This document shows positions 35,031 to 46,391 of a DNA stretch of 64,000 nucleotides, one piece after another. The notes under the pieces are model-generated. The model did not search any database, had not been told where the DNA came from, and worked only from the letters and a program-made list of their open reading frames with translations. Made by a program: the position numbers and the translations under genes. Numbering within the stretch: the stretch's first letter is position 1; each line of letters begins with the position of its first letter. The stretch comes from Russula earlei. Lineage: Eukaryota > Basidiomycota > Agaricomycetes > Russulales > Russulaceae. The DNA is taken from positions 1 through 64,000 of the forward strand of contig JAGFNK010000213.1 in NCBI GenBank assembly GCA_025769875.1. The letters run 5' to 3'.

Positions 35031-37288
35031 ATGCTGTCAACGTGAGTCGTTCCCTTTTTCCTTTTTCTTCATAGCTCATATCCTTATCAGTCCCGCTGCG
35101 TCCGTACTCGCCGTCGAGGCTGTTGACCTCAAGATCCCCCTCAAAGCCTCAGATGCCGCAGCCGTCTCGACCGTGACTGGTGACGTCCTATCAACCAAAC
35201 ACACAGGGACCTACATCCTTAAACCCTTCCGCTCACCAAAAAGCAAAAAGCTCAAGACCGCCGTCGTATTTGTGCCCAGACTATCTCACTTTGATATCGA
35301 GAATGAACGCTCGAATAAGAATGAGTTCAGAGTGCGCCCTCGTCATTCATCATTTACGTGCACCACCCTCACACACTCTCGTCATCAAAACAGGGGTTCT
35401 TTCCCCTCTTTTGGATCTCAATCTTCATCTGGACGGTTCGCACGTACATCCGAAGCATGGAAACGCAGGGCGCGCCGCTCAATTTGCAGTTTGCCACTTT
35501 GCTCTCCAGAGACGCTCGCACATTAGCCCTCAGTGACGCCGTGCTCGTCTTGAGCACGGCAGTCTGCGTGCCATTCGCGAAACTAGTCAGCCGAGGCTGG
35601 ATCAAGTATTATTGGACCGGGGTCATCATCCAGCATTTGCTCCAGACATTCATCCTCTTTGCGGCAATCAAGTGGACATTTAACCGGTCCGTCTTTCTCG
35701 TTTGCTAAACGACGGGATGATGACCGAACAGGTGATAGACAATGGCCATGGGTACAATCCGGTTTCCTGACCCTCCACACGCTCGTGCGCGTTTCGACTT
35801 CCTTTTCCCACTCGCATTGTGCTGACCTTCGTCCGTTGATCAGACGATGCTCATGAAAATGCATTCCTATATGGCAACTAATGGCTACCTGCGACACGTG
35901 TCCCAACAATCTGCCGAGGTCCTTGCTCAACTCCGTCATGCGACATCTCGCTTTGGTGGATGGGACAAGGCCATGTCTGATGCGAAGATTCGACGCGACG
36001 ACCTAGAACATGAGACGGAGACGGAGAGCACCAGCGCCGGGAGCCCCTCTCCTTTCGGCACGTTTGCGTTGCGTAACGGCGGTCTGAGCACTCCTTATGT
36101 AGAGATGCCTTCCGCGGTTGCTCTCCGCAACCGCCTCATGCGTGTCTCCGAGGAAGGGATGTCATCCGAGACCGTATTGGACGACGACAAGCCAAAGAAC
36201 ACAACTTCCCACTTACTTGTGAATCACCCAGATCCACAGATCTCTGCCCTGGCCACGGAATACTCAGAACTCGAATCAGAGCTCGTCAGCTCCGGCCCTG
36301 AACGTGTGCGTTGGCCTGAGAACATCACATTCAAGAACTTTGCGATGTATCAACTTTTCCCAACGCTCGTTTATGAGCTCGAGTATCCCCGTACAAAGAG
36401 GTATGTATGCTTTGATCGCTACGTAAAATGGTTGTGATCGATCATACGATGTGCAGAATTCGCCCCCTTTACGTTTTCGAAAAAACAGCTGCGACCTTTG
36501 GCACCTTCGCGTTGCTTTACACTGTCACGGAAACATTCATTTTGCCATATACGAATCCCAGTCCCGAACAGTCTTTCGCTCGGACATTATTGGACTTGGC
36601 ACTACCGTTCATGTTAGCATATCTTCTCTTATTCTTCATCATATTCGGTGCGTTCGGTCGTGACAGTTCCTCGACGACGTGCAGTGCCCTGACCAAGAGT
36701 CTAGAATGTATTTGCAATGGATTCGCCGAACTTTCGTAGTGCGTGATTTCGTTCATGATTACGTCCTCTCCATGCGATCAAGAACTCCTCCTCAGTTTCG
36801 CCGATCGCGGATTTTATGAGGACTGGGTAACGGATCTCTCCAGTGCCGCAGTGGTCGCATTATTGACGCGATCCTCTCACAGTGGAACTCGACCTCCTGG
36901 GACGAATTCTCCCGCAAGTGGAACAAGCCCGTGCATAACTTCCTGCTGCGACACGTGTACGCGTCGACCATCAGCTCGTACAAGTTTTCGCGTTCCCGCG
37001 CGATGTTCGTCACCTTTCTCCTCTCCGCGGCGGCACACGAGCTTGTCATGGCTGTGGTCACCCAAAAAATCAGGTGCGCGCTCAACCTACCCTCGTTAGG
37101 CCCCATTTCGCTGATGACAGAGTCTTGTCAGGCTGTACCTCTTTACTTTGCAACTCGTCCAAATCCCGCTTATCGCCGTCGGGCGCACGTCAGCGATCAA
37201 ACGTAATAGACTCCTGGGAAACAGCATATTTTGGTTGGGGTTATATGCGGGGTTCCCCTTGCTGTGTGTAGCCTACGTCTTTTACTAA
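35031..37288 (+). CDS. Sterol O-acyltransferase (ACAT/ARE family, MBOAT)
   Basis: Polytopic ER enzyme that esterifies ergosterol with acyl-CoA for storage in lipid droplets. Exon 1 is 11 bases (35031-35041, GTGAGT donor), then PAASVLAVEAVDLKIPLK, FRSPKSKKLKTAVVFVPRLS, several hydrophobic helices (WISIFIWTVRTYIRSMETQG; LALSDAVLVLSTAVCVPFAK), VMLMKMHSYMATNGYLR, a variable acidic loop, ITFKNFAMYQLFPTLVYELE and RPLYVFEKTAATFGTFALLY. The family signature FYEDWW is split by an intron (DRGFYEDW at about 36805-36830, then WNSTSWDEFSRKWNKPVHNF). The catalytic histidine lies in LLSAAAHELVM (near 37035). The stop is TAA 37286-37288. All landmark motifs are present and in order, so the gene looks functional. 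ARE1 and ARE2 cannot be told apart here. Confidence 0.9.
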
Positions 37289-39277
37289 AAGCTCAGTTAG
37301 TTATACGTCGAGCGAACCCGCCATAGATTATCTTACGAACGTCCTTTAAAGTCCTGTAATGTACACCATAGAGTTTGGATCTTAGCAGCATCGCATCATA
37401 CCATGGAGGTACGAACGATTGACAGCGGTCTACCTCAACCGGTTTACCGTCGTCTTGCTCGCGACGATATTCACCATATTAACGGGATTCCCAAAACATG
37501 TGGCCGGCGCAGAGCGTGACAGGATGCGAGATGTATCGTTCCGAAAGCCTATCACTCGCATGCGTACGGCGCCCACGCGGACCAGTTCCAGTCGTCGTCT
37601 TCCTCGAATTCCACGCCTCACACCAGCAAGTCGCCCGGACAGGCGCGGTTGAACAATGCCCCATCGCTTAGTGTGCTCTCCATTCCTCTCCAGATGGCGA
37701 GCCATTGTAGTCGAGTGATTTTTCCGGTTCCCAGTGTCGCTTTTCGAATCGCAGGACTCGGAGGAAGATCTGGCACGCGACCCAAACCAACGCTGAGGGA
37801 TGACAACGACGCGCCGCGGCGGCGGCCGTCGCCTCGTGACAATGACGCAACAGGGAGATTGAAGCCAGGCCAGAGAAGGGCTCCTCTCTCACATACTCGA
37901 CGCCCATGGTCGGCGGCAAAAGCCTCGCGGCGTACGAGCCCGCGAGGCAGACGCGCGCGGCCTTGCTCCATTGGCGACTCCCCTCCTCCAAATCCCCGCC
38001 GCGCCCCTTCCATTTTGCTCTCGCATATGTCATGCATTTGTGAATCACGCGGACCCTTCCTCCCCCCTTTCACCTCGTGCTCCGCCGGGGGATCCATCCT
38101 CTGCAGGCGACGACCAAAACGGGACAGTTGAACACGATCCTGACGTTTTACGAGACAATCCGACCCTCCCGACCCGTCTGCGCTCTCAGGGATTCCTGGG
38201 GCGCTGTTGCGCCCTGCAATAGTGATCCTCGCCAAGAGCGGCCGTGCCCAGCTTATCAGACGGGGATGGCGTGCGGTTCTTCCCGCGCGGTGCCAAGTGA
38301 CCTTGAAGGGGTGCATATTTCTAGCCTGTAAACTTGATACCTGCACGTACACATTCTAGTTACAATTGAGACGACGACGAGCACGCCCTCCAAGTCCTTG
38401 GCATCCTCAATATTACACGGGGAGACATCTATGCACCTCCGATCGCTCCACGCTACAAGCACTCCGGGGAATCGACATGTCAATTTGCCCTTCATGCGTA
38501 TTCGTGACCCATACTTTTCAGCAAGGGCATTTGAATGGGAGCGTCCCGGAATTCGACTTGGATGGCAACCTCCGACGACAAATTCCAATCTGATCCAAAT
38601 CTCTCTCGGGCGCCGATGGGAGGCAAGTGGTGAAAACTGATTGCGGCAGAGCCGCCTCAATGCTTATGAGATCGCCCTGTCCTCCTCCGCCGCTCCTGAA
38701 AGTGCGCTTGGGGGGGTTCGGGTGGGGGTCATCGGCGATGGCAAGTGATCGGGCCCGTCGCTGGCTGAAATCAAATGGTGGTGGAAGTCCCCGTCGGCAG
38801 ACTTCCTTCAGGGGAATCACCATGGATTTTGTTTTATGGGGGGGTACGTCGAGACACACATCAATTCTTTATGGTTCGACTGACCTTGAGGCGTTCTTGG
38901 AGCGGCGTCGGCTGCCTTTGTTGTAAATGACACGCCTCTTCCGATTGTAGTCTATCTGTACCCGCTTCGGCCTCTCGAGATATGAGATCTCTTTCAGATG
39001 TTTGGTCTGAGCACGGTGTTTGATCTCCTAAAGTTAACCGGCCAATCGGTATTACGCGAAAGTCGTAAAGGATGAAGGTGACCGGGTGGACCGCTTCCTG
39101 CTCTCGTCGTTAGCAGCACGAAGCACCGCAGTCACCTTATCTATTCGGCCTTAGTACTCCAACTCGTCATGATACTCCTCTGCTAGACGGTGCTCGTTTT
39201 CGTCCTCCCGCCGAAGAGTGGAATGTTGGACGTGCAGCCACCCGGTGGCGTGTGTACGGACAAAGCCGGACCGTACG
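37289..39277. other. Mostly unassigned stretch; possible unrecognised exons
   Basis: After the 3' UTR of the acyltransferase gene no known family appears. An ATG at 37403 (MEVRTIDSGLPQPVYRR), a Ser-rich frame leading to 37649-38131, a segment coding QLNTILTFYETIRPS near 38110-38155 and a frame at 38366-38640 could be exons of a fast-evolving gene, but I could not connect them with good splice sites. Equally they could be chance in GC-rich DNA. Confidence 0.35.
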
Positions 39278-39470
39278 TGTAAACATTCGAATTAGTTGTC
39301 GTTCGTTTTTTCCCTCAGTCTTTCACACACAAGACTGAGGTCAGTACCACACTCTCTTACTTCTTTTCTAGAACTAATACTGTACATAGCAAAGCTTCCT
39401 TTAGGTTAGATCACTAACTAATACAGTCTTTCACACACAAGACTGAACAAAGCTTCCTTTAGCTTCAACA
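39278..39470 (+). repeat. 193-bp repeat with paired 23-nt hairpins (copy 2)
   Basis: Sister of the unit at 3610-3801, with the same start (TGTAAA), the same end (CAACA) and nearly the same length. The two 23-base palindromes (CAGTCTT arm, CACACAC-containing loop, AAGACTGA arm) are at 39316-39338 and 39424-39446, 108 bases apart. Shared internal words include ACTAATACTGTACATAGC. Divergence between the copies is moderate. No target-site duplication is evident. Confidence 0.6.
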
Positions 39471-40246
39471 TGGAACATGTCACGTCCAATGCTTCCATCC
39501 GTCTCTCATGGTCGGAGGTCCGATCCTGAATGCCATTGAGCTGGTCCAATAGCTCGAAGTATACGGCCAGTAAGCCAAAACTCTCACACGGCTTCCCAAC
39601 TGGCGTCAAGAAGACATGTGAGTGTGACACGCTGCGTGTGGAACTCAGAGGTTAGGGGTTGAAAGGCCGTACTTGGGCTTCCTTGCACTGGATAGTCGAA
39701 ACGCAGCTTTCACGCTCTAGGCTGGTGATCTGGCATTGATCTTTGCAGACGTTCCGCTATGAACTTGGCTTGCTGAATGAAGCCATCTTGCTGACCCGGA
39801 GCTAAGTCGCCGGTACTTTGTGTGGTAATATATAACCGCCTGACGTCGTCGATTTTAGACTAACTTCGGCACTCCGGACACGAAGGGATATCGCAGTCGG
39901 TTATCAATTTCTTGACGTATGACAAGTAACAAGTATATGAAATTGCGTAGAGTTACGACCACCTGCCTCCACAAAGGAAGAGAGTTCGCATTGAAGGAGT
40001 TCAATTCAACAATCCAAGTCGTACTTGGGCAAGTTGGGTCTCCCGGTGTCCAGCGCCTCAGCACAGACGGCAACAGCAGCCAGGGGTTAATAGGTTAAGA
40101 TGGTTACAACTCACCAACGTGCGCCTTTGGGATGTAGCTGAGGTGTTATAGTTAATTGTTATAATTAGCTACCAATGACGTGCTATGCAAAATGAATTTC
40201 CGCTTGATGAGGGGGTGAATTTCTGAATTCCTTCTCCTGGCTTTCC
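39471..40246. other. Intergenic
   Basis: No recognised gene. A minus-strand frame at 39418-39630 overlaps the repeat copy and lacks family features. The last 150 bases are the upstream region of the HNH gene. Confidence 0.5.
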
Positions 40247-41527
40247 ATGGCCAACGTTGAGCTCTTTCTACCTGAAACTGAAACATTCCCCCTTCTTTCG
40301 ATACCCCGTAGTGATATCGAGAGGCTTGCCGTCTTGCCATTTCGATGGCTCCGATATGTCATGTATGCCGTCTGTGGCCCGTGGTGAACTTACAACACCC
40401 GACGGTTCCATTGTGGACTACGACAAGACTGCAATTCCGGATGGGGAAAATAAGTATCATTATATTCCTTCGGGTAAGCTTTCGTTTTGTGTCTCAGATT
40501 GCTGTTCACAGTGCTCGACTTGTGCAGATGATCTTGCCTTCGTAGACGATCAAGGTCTAAGCGATCGAAACACAATACTGTCTGTCTCAGAGTCATTAAG
40601 CACAATGGCAGATCTTTCGGAACAATTCTAGAACAGGAGAGCTTTCACACAAGCTGTCTTAAGACGAGATAGACGTGTCTGTGTTATCACACAAGCGCAC
40701 AGGCAGATCTGTGATGCGGCACATATAATTCCCCACAGTAAAGGTGATGAGGTGAGATTTGTTTCAGTCCATCTAATCATTTGTTGACGTCCTTTTCCAG
40801 TACATTGCTAACGTATATCGACTTCGTTCTCGGAATGGGGAGGTACCACCATCATCGATTGATGATGTGACTAATGGAGTATTGTTGCGGAAGGATCTCC
40901 ATGCCATGCTTGGCTATGGGGAAATTGCCTTCATAAAAGTATGAAACTCTGTTCGTTCATATTCAGGTGCCTCTAACGAAATCTTAGACCCCGAATTACG
41001 AGTTGGAGCCCGAACACATCAAGAGGTTCGAGCGAGGTAGCCCGGGGGATCACATCACTCTTCAAATTTTGAAGAAGCCGGACAATTACGACCCTATAAT
41101 GTTGGAAGCCAATTGTCGAATGGGACCTGTACCTCCTGATCGTGCGTTCACTTGCGGTGCAAATATTGATGCACTGTTCCAAGGCGAAGGACGCTCGCTA
41201 CTCTCTACGACGATCCTTGACTATTTCTATGGCATCGCCGCATACAAATATTGGCACAGCGGAGTTCCCACGGCAATCGTTGAACACCGCCAAAACTATC
41301 ACGCACAACTTGCCCCTGCCTTGACATATTTCCCCTCGTCTCAGGAACACAAGATTTCAAGGGGGGATGAGAGGTGTATCGGCCAAGTAATGGACGAAGC
41401 GAATACTACTTTGATGTGGTACAGAGGAATCAAACAAAGAGAGGCTGCCAAGCGCAAGGAGAAAGATGTAAAGCAAGAGGAGCGAGACAAAGTGATCGAA
41501 TGGAGGAGTCATCTGGAAATATCCTGA
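40247..41527 (+). CDS. HNH-nuclease-domain protein of a fungal family, probably damaged
   Basis: From ATG 40247 the N-terminal domain reads MANVELFLPETETFPLLSIP and WLRYVMYAVCG. About 40376-40381 the frame moves by one base (a CCC run), after which RGELTTPDGSIVDYDKT and, past an intron, DDLAFVDDQGLSDRNT follow. The HNH domain has VCVITQAHRQICDAAHIIP, then DDVTNGVLLRKDLHAMLGYG: the His, Asn and His positions are all present, so the catalytic fold looks kept. The C-terminal part (TPNYELEPEHIKRFERG to EWRSHLEIS) is complete to TGA. A TAG at 40629-40631 is either a nonsense codon or the acceptor of a 48-base in-frame intron. Such proteins are numerous in Agaricomycetes; their biological role is not known to me. 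Confidence 0.65.
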
Positions 41528-41971
41528 TTATCTATTTTTTTCTCTTTTGCAGGCGATGTAGAATACGACCACGCGATCAAGCTATTGTTTGTTTTCGTTT
41601 TCGTTTGACATGTGACTTTGTAAAGTGCGAGGAAACACCCCACAACAAACCCCCATGTAAGACACATAAGACACAACCCCCCGACCACACTCCACTTAGG
41701 CCCCAACTGGACAACCGACACAAATGAGCCACACCGACACTTTATTAAATGCCACCGGACTGTATCGCACCCTACCACAACCGCCAACACGAGGGAGCAG
41801 TCGTAGTGACCCGCTGGAGGAATGCTATAAACTGAAACAGAAGACTAACAAACGACTTGCTGGTCAAAGCCACCTGAGAGGAAGTCCTGAGACAAAGCCA
41901 GGAATTCCCAAAGGGCTGGATGGAAGGACGTGAGGTTTTAGTGGGTATGAGGGTGCCGCATACAACATGAC
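41528..41971. other. Intergenic
   Basis: C-rich spacer after the HNH gene with no recognised feature. Confidence 0.5.
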
Positions 41972-42493
41972 ATGTCCTCTCTTTCTGAGGTTCCAGCGTT
42001 CGAGGATTCGAACGACTCTGAACGACTTCGGAGGAGGGTCATCGATCCAATGTCAATCCCGCCTCTCTGCAATCGACTCATGCACTACCACACCATTCGC
42101 CCGAGCACCTCTGGCTCAGCCCGCTTTGCCTATCGCGAGCTATGCCAGTTGGTCCCGATCGGCGTTCTCCTCCCTCGACCGGGAGCTTGTCCATCCGTTC
42201 GCGGCTATCTGTATCCTCACGACGGGTGGATATCAGTTTTTGATGACATCAGCTTTAGACCGTCGTATTCAGATTCCAACTTGGCTACCGCAGACGGAAC
42301 CAGTGTTGGAGTTGGTGAGGACGGCCTGCCAGTGGAGGTTGACGTGTCGCTTGAGGAGGCTTTGCGGCCTCCCAGCGCTGGCGGTTCCAACCCGTCAATC
42401 CCGAGCCATCAGCAAGACCAGCCCTTTCGGGGGTTTCACTGTCAGCAACCAGAGTCAGAAGATGGTCCAGAGATTGTCTACTCTAAACTTTGA
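41972..42493 (+). CDS. Unrecognised open frame (173 codons)
   Basis: An ATG-started frame (MSSLSEVPAFEDSNDSERLR onward) of acidic and Ser-rich composition. A second plus-strand frame (41967-42545) overlaps it in another register, ending FDNVTIQRIYAQMLLSDG, so at most one is translated at a given point, or the two are exons of one gene. No domain, signal peptide or membrane segment is visible. The region lies just beyond the decayed transporter gene on the other strand. I cannot say what it is. Confidence 0.25.
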   Translation: MSSLSEVPAFEDSNDSERLRRRVIDPMSIPPLCNRLMHYHTIRPSTSGSARFAYRELCQLVPIGVLLPRPGACPSVRGYLYPHDGWISVFDDISFRPSYSDSNLATADGTSVGVGEDGLPVEVDVSLEEALRPPSAGGSNPSIPSHQQDQPFRGFHCQQPESEDGPEIVYSKL

Positions 42494-42680
42494 CAACGTG
42501 ACGATTCAACGAATCTACGCGCAGATGTTATTGTCCGACGGGTAAAATCCGCACCTCCCAACCACCACCCTCTCAACCCCCTGTTTACGCCATGCCATGG
42601 AAGATGATCCCATACCAGCACCGCCCAAGATCCGGATTCGCATGGTTCTTGTAAATCGGCATCTGGCCAGGGGTTTCGGT

Positions 42681-45137
42681 TCACACGGTATATCTGAACC
42701 CGCTCCACCTGTCGCCTTTCTCCCTGCGCGCGTCGGCCGTTATCGGGGTTGGCGTTCTTGTTCTCGACGCCGTCGATCACCTCATCCCGTTCGCCGCGGT
42801 CGCGCGCTTTGTTCTCGCGACTCAGGAGGACGGTATAGACGAGCGAGCTCAGCCAGCCGACGGCGATGTACGCGAGCACGGTGCCGTGGGCGAGCCTGTA
42901 CCTAGGTCTGTCACGTTCGCGATACTGCGCCGTGCGGGCAGGTCAACCGATTTGCGCCGGCATTCGTGAACGGGAAGGACGCACGACGTTGGACGTTACG
43001 GCGCCATTCAGATTGCCACTGGACCGGAGGTTCGTCTGCTCAAAAAAAATTGTATCGGGGACGGAGGGGGAGATGCTCACAACGCGATGGCCATCGCTAA
43101 CGCGGTGGCGCGCTTATATGAACCTTCTGCATTGCTCAAAATCCAAGTCCTACGATACTGCTGTCAGAGGGCTTCTATGATCCCAAGGGAAGCTGGTCGC
43201 CTACATGTTGTTCGCTGCGCATGGTTACCAACATAAGAAGCTCATAGGGACCATTGACGAGTGGTCACGTACGGATTACAGGATACACAGAACTACAGGA
43301 AGCTTCAGCGGGAGGCCAGGGAGAGTGCATGAACCTCGAAAACTTACGAGGCGGCAAGGTAGACAGCAAAATATAATAGTGGGACACTGCGAGAAACGAT
43401 CAGGATAACATACGCTAAGAAGACCATTCCAAAGAATCCTCTGGGACGTTGGTGAGTGGGATATATAATGGCCTTCGGCCTCAGTGAGAGAGCTCAACGA
43501 ACAGGTTCATATATTCCCTGTGGCCAAACCGATCTCCCAAGAGGCGAACGACGCAGGTCACCAGGCACGCCAACGCATACACCGGCACTGACAGGAGATT
43601 AGCAGCCGTCGCACTGAATCCTAACTGCGCCGGGGTGATGAGTGAAGCACGCTGATTGCGGCAAGACCTTATTCACCTCGTTGATGATCGTCGGCATGAA
43701 CGAGGCAATGGGGAATGCAGCACCAGCGCTTTGGACCGACTAATAAGTGTTATGAGTCAACTTCCAATCAATAGAACGATGCCTACAATCCCATAAGTAT
43801 TCCCACTGGGAATAAAATATCATCACGATGTAAAATCTGCTCTTGGGGGAGAACCCACTCGTTATATATGTTTTTCAGTCTGTGAAGCACTCCCACAAGT
43901 ATTTCAGCTTAAACTTCTCCTCGTCAGTGCCAAGTTGCTGATCCTCATTTAGTTCGCGGACGATGTACACACCTACCCATATATCTGTCAGCATGACTTT
44001 TCAAGCGGATGTATGTGTGGCTATGTACATACGTTCAGCCTCCGTCAGAAATTTGGCCGTCTCCGGGAAGTCTTGAAGAACCCAAGGAGAGATGCAAGCC
44101 ATGAGAATAGTCACAAGTCCTTCTATAATGAAGATCCATGCCCACCCAGGCCGTCCGCCAAGACCATCCATGTTACGGATAGCCACGGCCAAGGAACCAC
44201 CTCACCAACACCATTATTAGGAGCAGTGGATGAGTATTCTTTAGCCTAAATTCTGTACGCACTGAATGCGCCCCCCATTGTGGCAGCTGTGAAGAACAGT
44301 GCGATACGGGTACCAGCTAAACAGCGCATAGACGCCAAAGGATATTTGTTGGCTAGTTCTACGAAGTCGCTGCACACAACTTACCATGATAAGTAAAATA
44401 CGATGCCAGGGAACAATCCCGCCTCGGCCAGACCCAACAGACATCGAAGACCTGTACTCCCGTCAATACGTTCTGGTATGGCTAAGCAGGTGAGGTCATG
44501 CTGATCAGGTCACCGTAGTCACGGGCGAAGCCATGAAATGTCTCAAAATTTGAAAATCTTATAAGGATCCGGGCAAGAAACAGAATTGGAGCAACAACCT
44601 ACCGATACAATTCCCCACGCGAATACTATAAAGGAAAGCCATCGAGATGGTCGCAAATGTCTCAGGACAAGGTTACTCGGGACCTTTCGAATTCGTGTGT
44701 ATGTTTATCACTTGGAGGGAAAAGACCCGTTCCTCGAATAGAGCGAAGGGGAAAAAAAAGACGGTGAATGCCAAGAGAAACTGTTCATCTGTCGTGTGCA
44801 GATCCTTCTCCATGTTATATGGCTATAAGAGAACGAAAGCACATGTGTGAACGAAAGGACTGTGTGCGTGCTGAGATGTACACGCGCGCGCATTACCTAT
44901 ACTACCTCTGTCGAGAAAATTCATGAGGTAAAGCAGAGTCAACCATGGCACCAGTCGGAAATCTATCTTGTGTTTCAACTTGCGGGGGTCGACGGCCGAA
45001 ATATCGACGTCCGGACGATAGAGACAAAGCGGGGAGGGTGGCGAGTCTTCTAGCTCGACTTTGCCCTCCTCATAGCCCTCATCCTCTCTGCCGAGTTGAC
45101 TACGCGCACCATTGTCGTTAGTTGAGGGTGGCGTCAT
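42681..45137 (-). pseudogene. MFS transporter of the allantoate/nicotinate permease (DAL5/TNA1) type, decayed
   Basis: Plasma-membrane proton-coupled transporters of organic anions belong here. From ATG 45137 the N-terminus ends VPWLTLLYLMNFLDRGSIGN (TM1). Further exons carry IVFAWGIVS, GLFPGIVFYLS, IALFFTAATMGGAFS, VAIRNMDGLGGRPGWAWIFI with IEGLVTI, LQDFPETAKFLTEAER, and near the end LAHGTVLAYIAVGWLSSLVY and ENKARDRGERDEVIDGVENK. Two places break the frame where homologues have extra residues. Near 44308-44312, CWYP and IALFF are one base apart but in different frames (about 20 bases missing). Near 42746-42756 the tail frame shifts just before DARREKGDRWSGFRYTV (stop 42681). Both look like small deletions, so I call it a pseudogene. 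Confidence 0.7.
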
Positions 45138-45723
45138 GGCCGCTCGAGAAGAGTTGAAAAACTAATTTCGTCGGCCTTTATACAGGCGCAAGTCCATCTG
45201 TATCAACTCTTTGGTCGCCAACAGAAAGAGCAAGCGGCTTGCAGGTAGCGTTCCATCGTATCTTGAAGGGCGCGTTCACTTCTGTAATCGCCCACTCTAC
45301 ATACGAGCAATCTCAAAGCAATAACTACTGTCACGGTCACCGCGTGAACACATGGCCACGGGTCGCATCGCTACCTAATTTAGTTGATCAACTCTCACGT
45401 TCGAAGAATTGGTCCTTTCCTGTCTCTCATCGGAATACAGGTGAACCGGAGCATGGTTGTATTATAAGTGATTGGTTTTGCCAAACCCTCTATAGAGCGC
45501 ATCACGGGCCACATGCGAGACCACACATGCATCCCAGCCAGAAGGCGCGGAGTGTAGACAAGCTATTATTGGGTTGGATGAAAGGACCTGGAGGGGTGAA
45601 GGCAATTTCGAAGAAGCTGAATTGGAATTGGCTTGAATGACTGCGTGATGTTCATCATACAACAATTCGCCGGTTTGTGATAAACAAACAAGGGCCGCAA
45701 GGGGGACAAAACCCGATTGATCA
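45138..45723. other. Intergenic
   Basis: Between the transporter start and the EMC5 stop, both on the minus strand. A 133-codon plus-strand frame (45239-45640) has no family features and is probably chance. Confidence 0.5.
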
Positions 45724-46282
45724 TCATGAGCTTGCCATTGATGGCTCTTCTTTACCCAATACTTCCCCCCGCGTCACAAAGTTGGCGAATCCCATTCGCG
45801 CGTCCATATCATCAGTCGTCCTAAATTTCGCAAGAACAAGGCGACACATCAGCTGCTAAGTGCAAAGTGTGGATGCAAGGTGTATGCGTGCACACCGTGT
45901 CTTCATTTCACTCGCCCATGTGATCTCTTTGAGAGGCGGTGCTTTCAGACAAGCGCCGATGATTCCGAGGAACAGCGCGATGAGAGATTCGAAGACGATC
46001 TGGCGATTGAAAAAGTAGGTATACCAGGATTGAGGAAAGAAATCATGCATACAGAAGCCGGAAGGGGACCCTCAGGTCTGCCCAGCGCCTTCATGTGGGA
46101 AACATCTGAACGGCGAGATCTGTAAGGCAGAAATCTCACATACCAAGGAGAGAGATACATACACTCATAGGTTGAGAAAGCAGCTGGAAAAGGGATAAAT
46201 AAGTGCGCGAGTTGAGAGGAGAATAGTTCTTACAGTGAAAGAGAGCCACTAGGGCAATTGTTAAGAGAGCTTGGCCTAACAT
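45724..46282 (-). CDS. EMC5: ER membrane protein complex subunit 5 (EMC5/MMGT type), 107 residues
   Basis: Five exons, 46282-46234, 46183-46163, 46105-46053, 45999-45896, 45820-45724, join in phase to 108 codons including TGA. The first transmembrane helix is MLGQALLTIALVALFHSAFS, then a YVSHMKALGRPEGPLP loop, the second helix DIVFESLIALFLGIIGACLK, the family signature PPLKEITWASEMKTR and the tail DDMDARMGFANFVTRGE. The EMC inserts tail-anchored and multi-pass proteins into the ER membrane; EMC5 is part of its membrane core. Length and motif order are those of fungal EMC5. Exon 2 is only 21 bases. The start lies 110 bases from the start of the divergent VPS5 gene. Confidence 0.9.
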
Positions 46283-46391
46283 GGTTGGTTGTTGGCAAGA
46301 AGGAAAGAATAAAGCAAGGACCCACGTGACCAAGCCATTTGGCGTGTTCCAAGACTTTGGGGGGGTCAAACACTGCTGCCACTGGCACATC
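46283..46391. promoter_or_regulatory. Very short divergent promoter, EMC5 (-) / VPS5 (+)
   Basis: 109 bases separate the two ATGs, so transcription units must share or overlap control sequence. A CCACGTGACC word (46322-46331) contains the CACGTG E-box core bound by bHLH factors such as Cbf1/Pho4. Confidence 0.55.

Noticed and set aside
37618..38352. 244-codon minus-strand frame
   Set aside because: Starts without a family feature, is Arg/Gly-rich as expected of GC-rich antisense DNA, and overlaps other equally long frames.
40629..40631. TAG as a definite nonsense codon in the HNH gene
   Set aside because: CAATTCTAG also fits an intron acceptor, and a 48-base in-frame intron is possible, so the stop is not certain.
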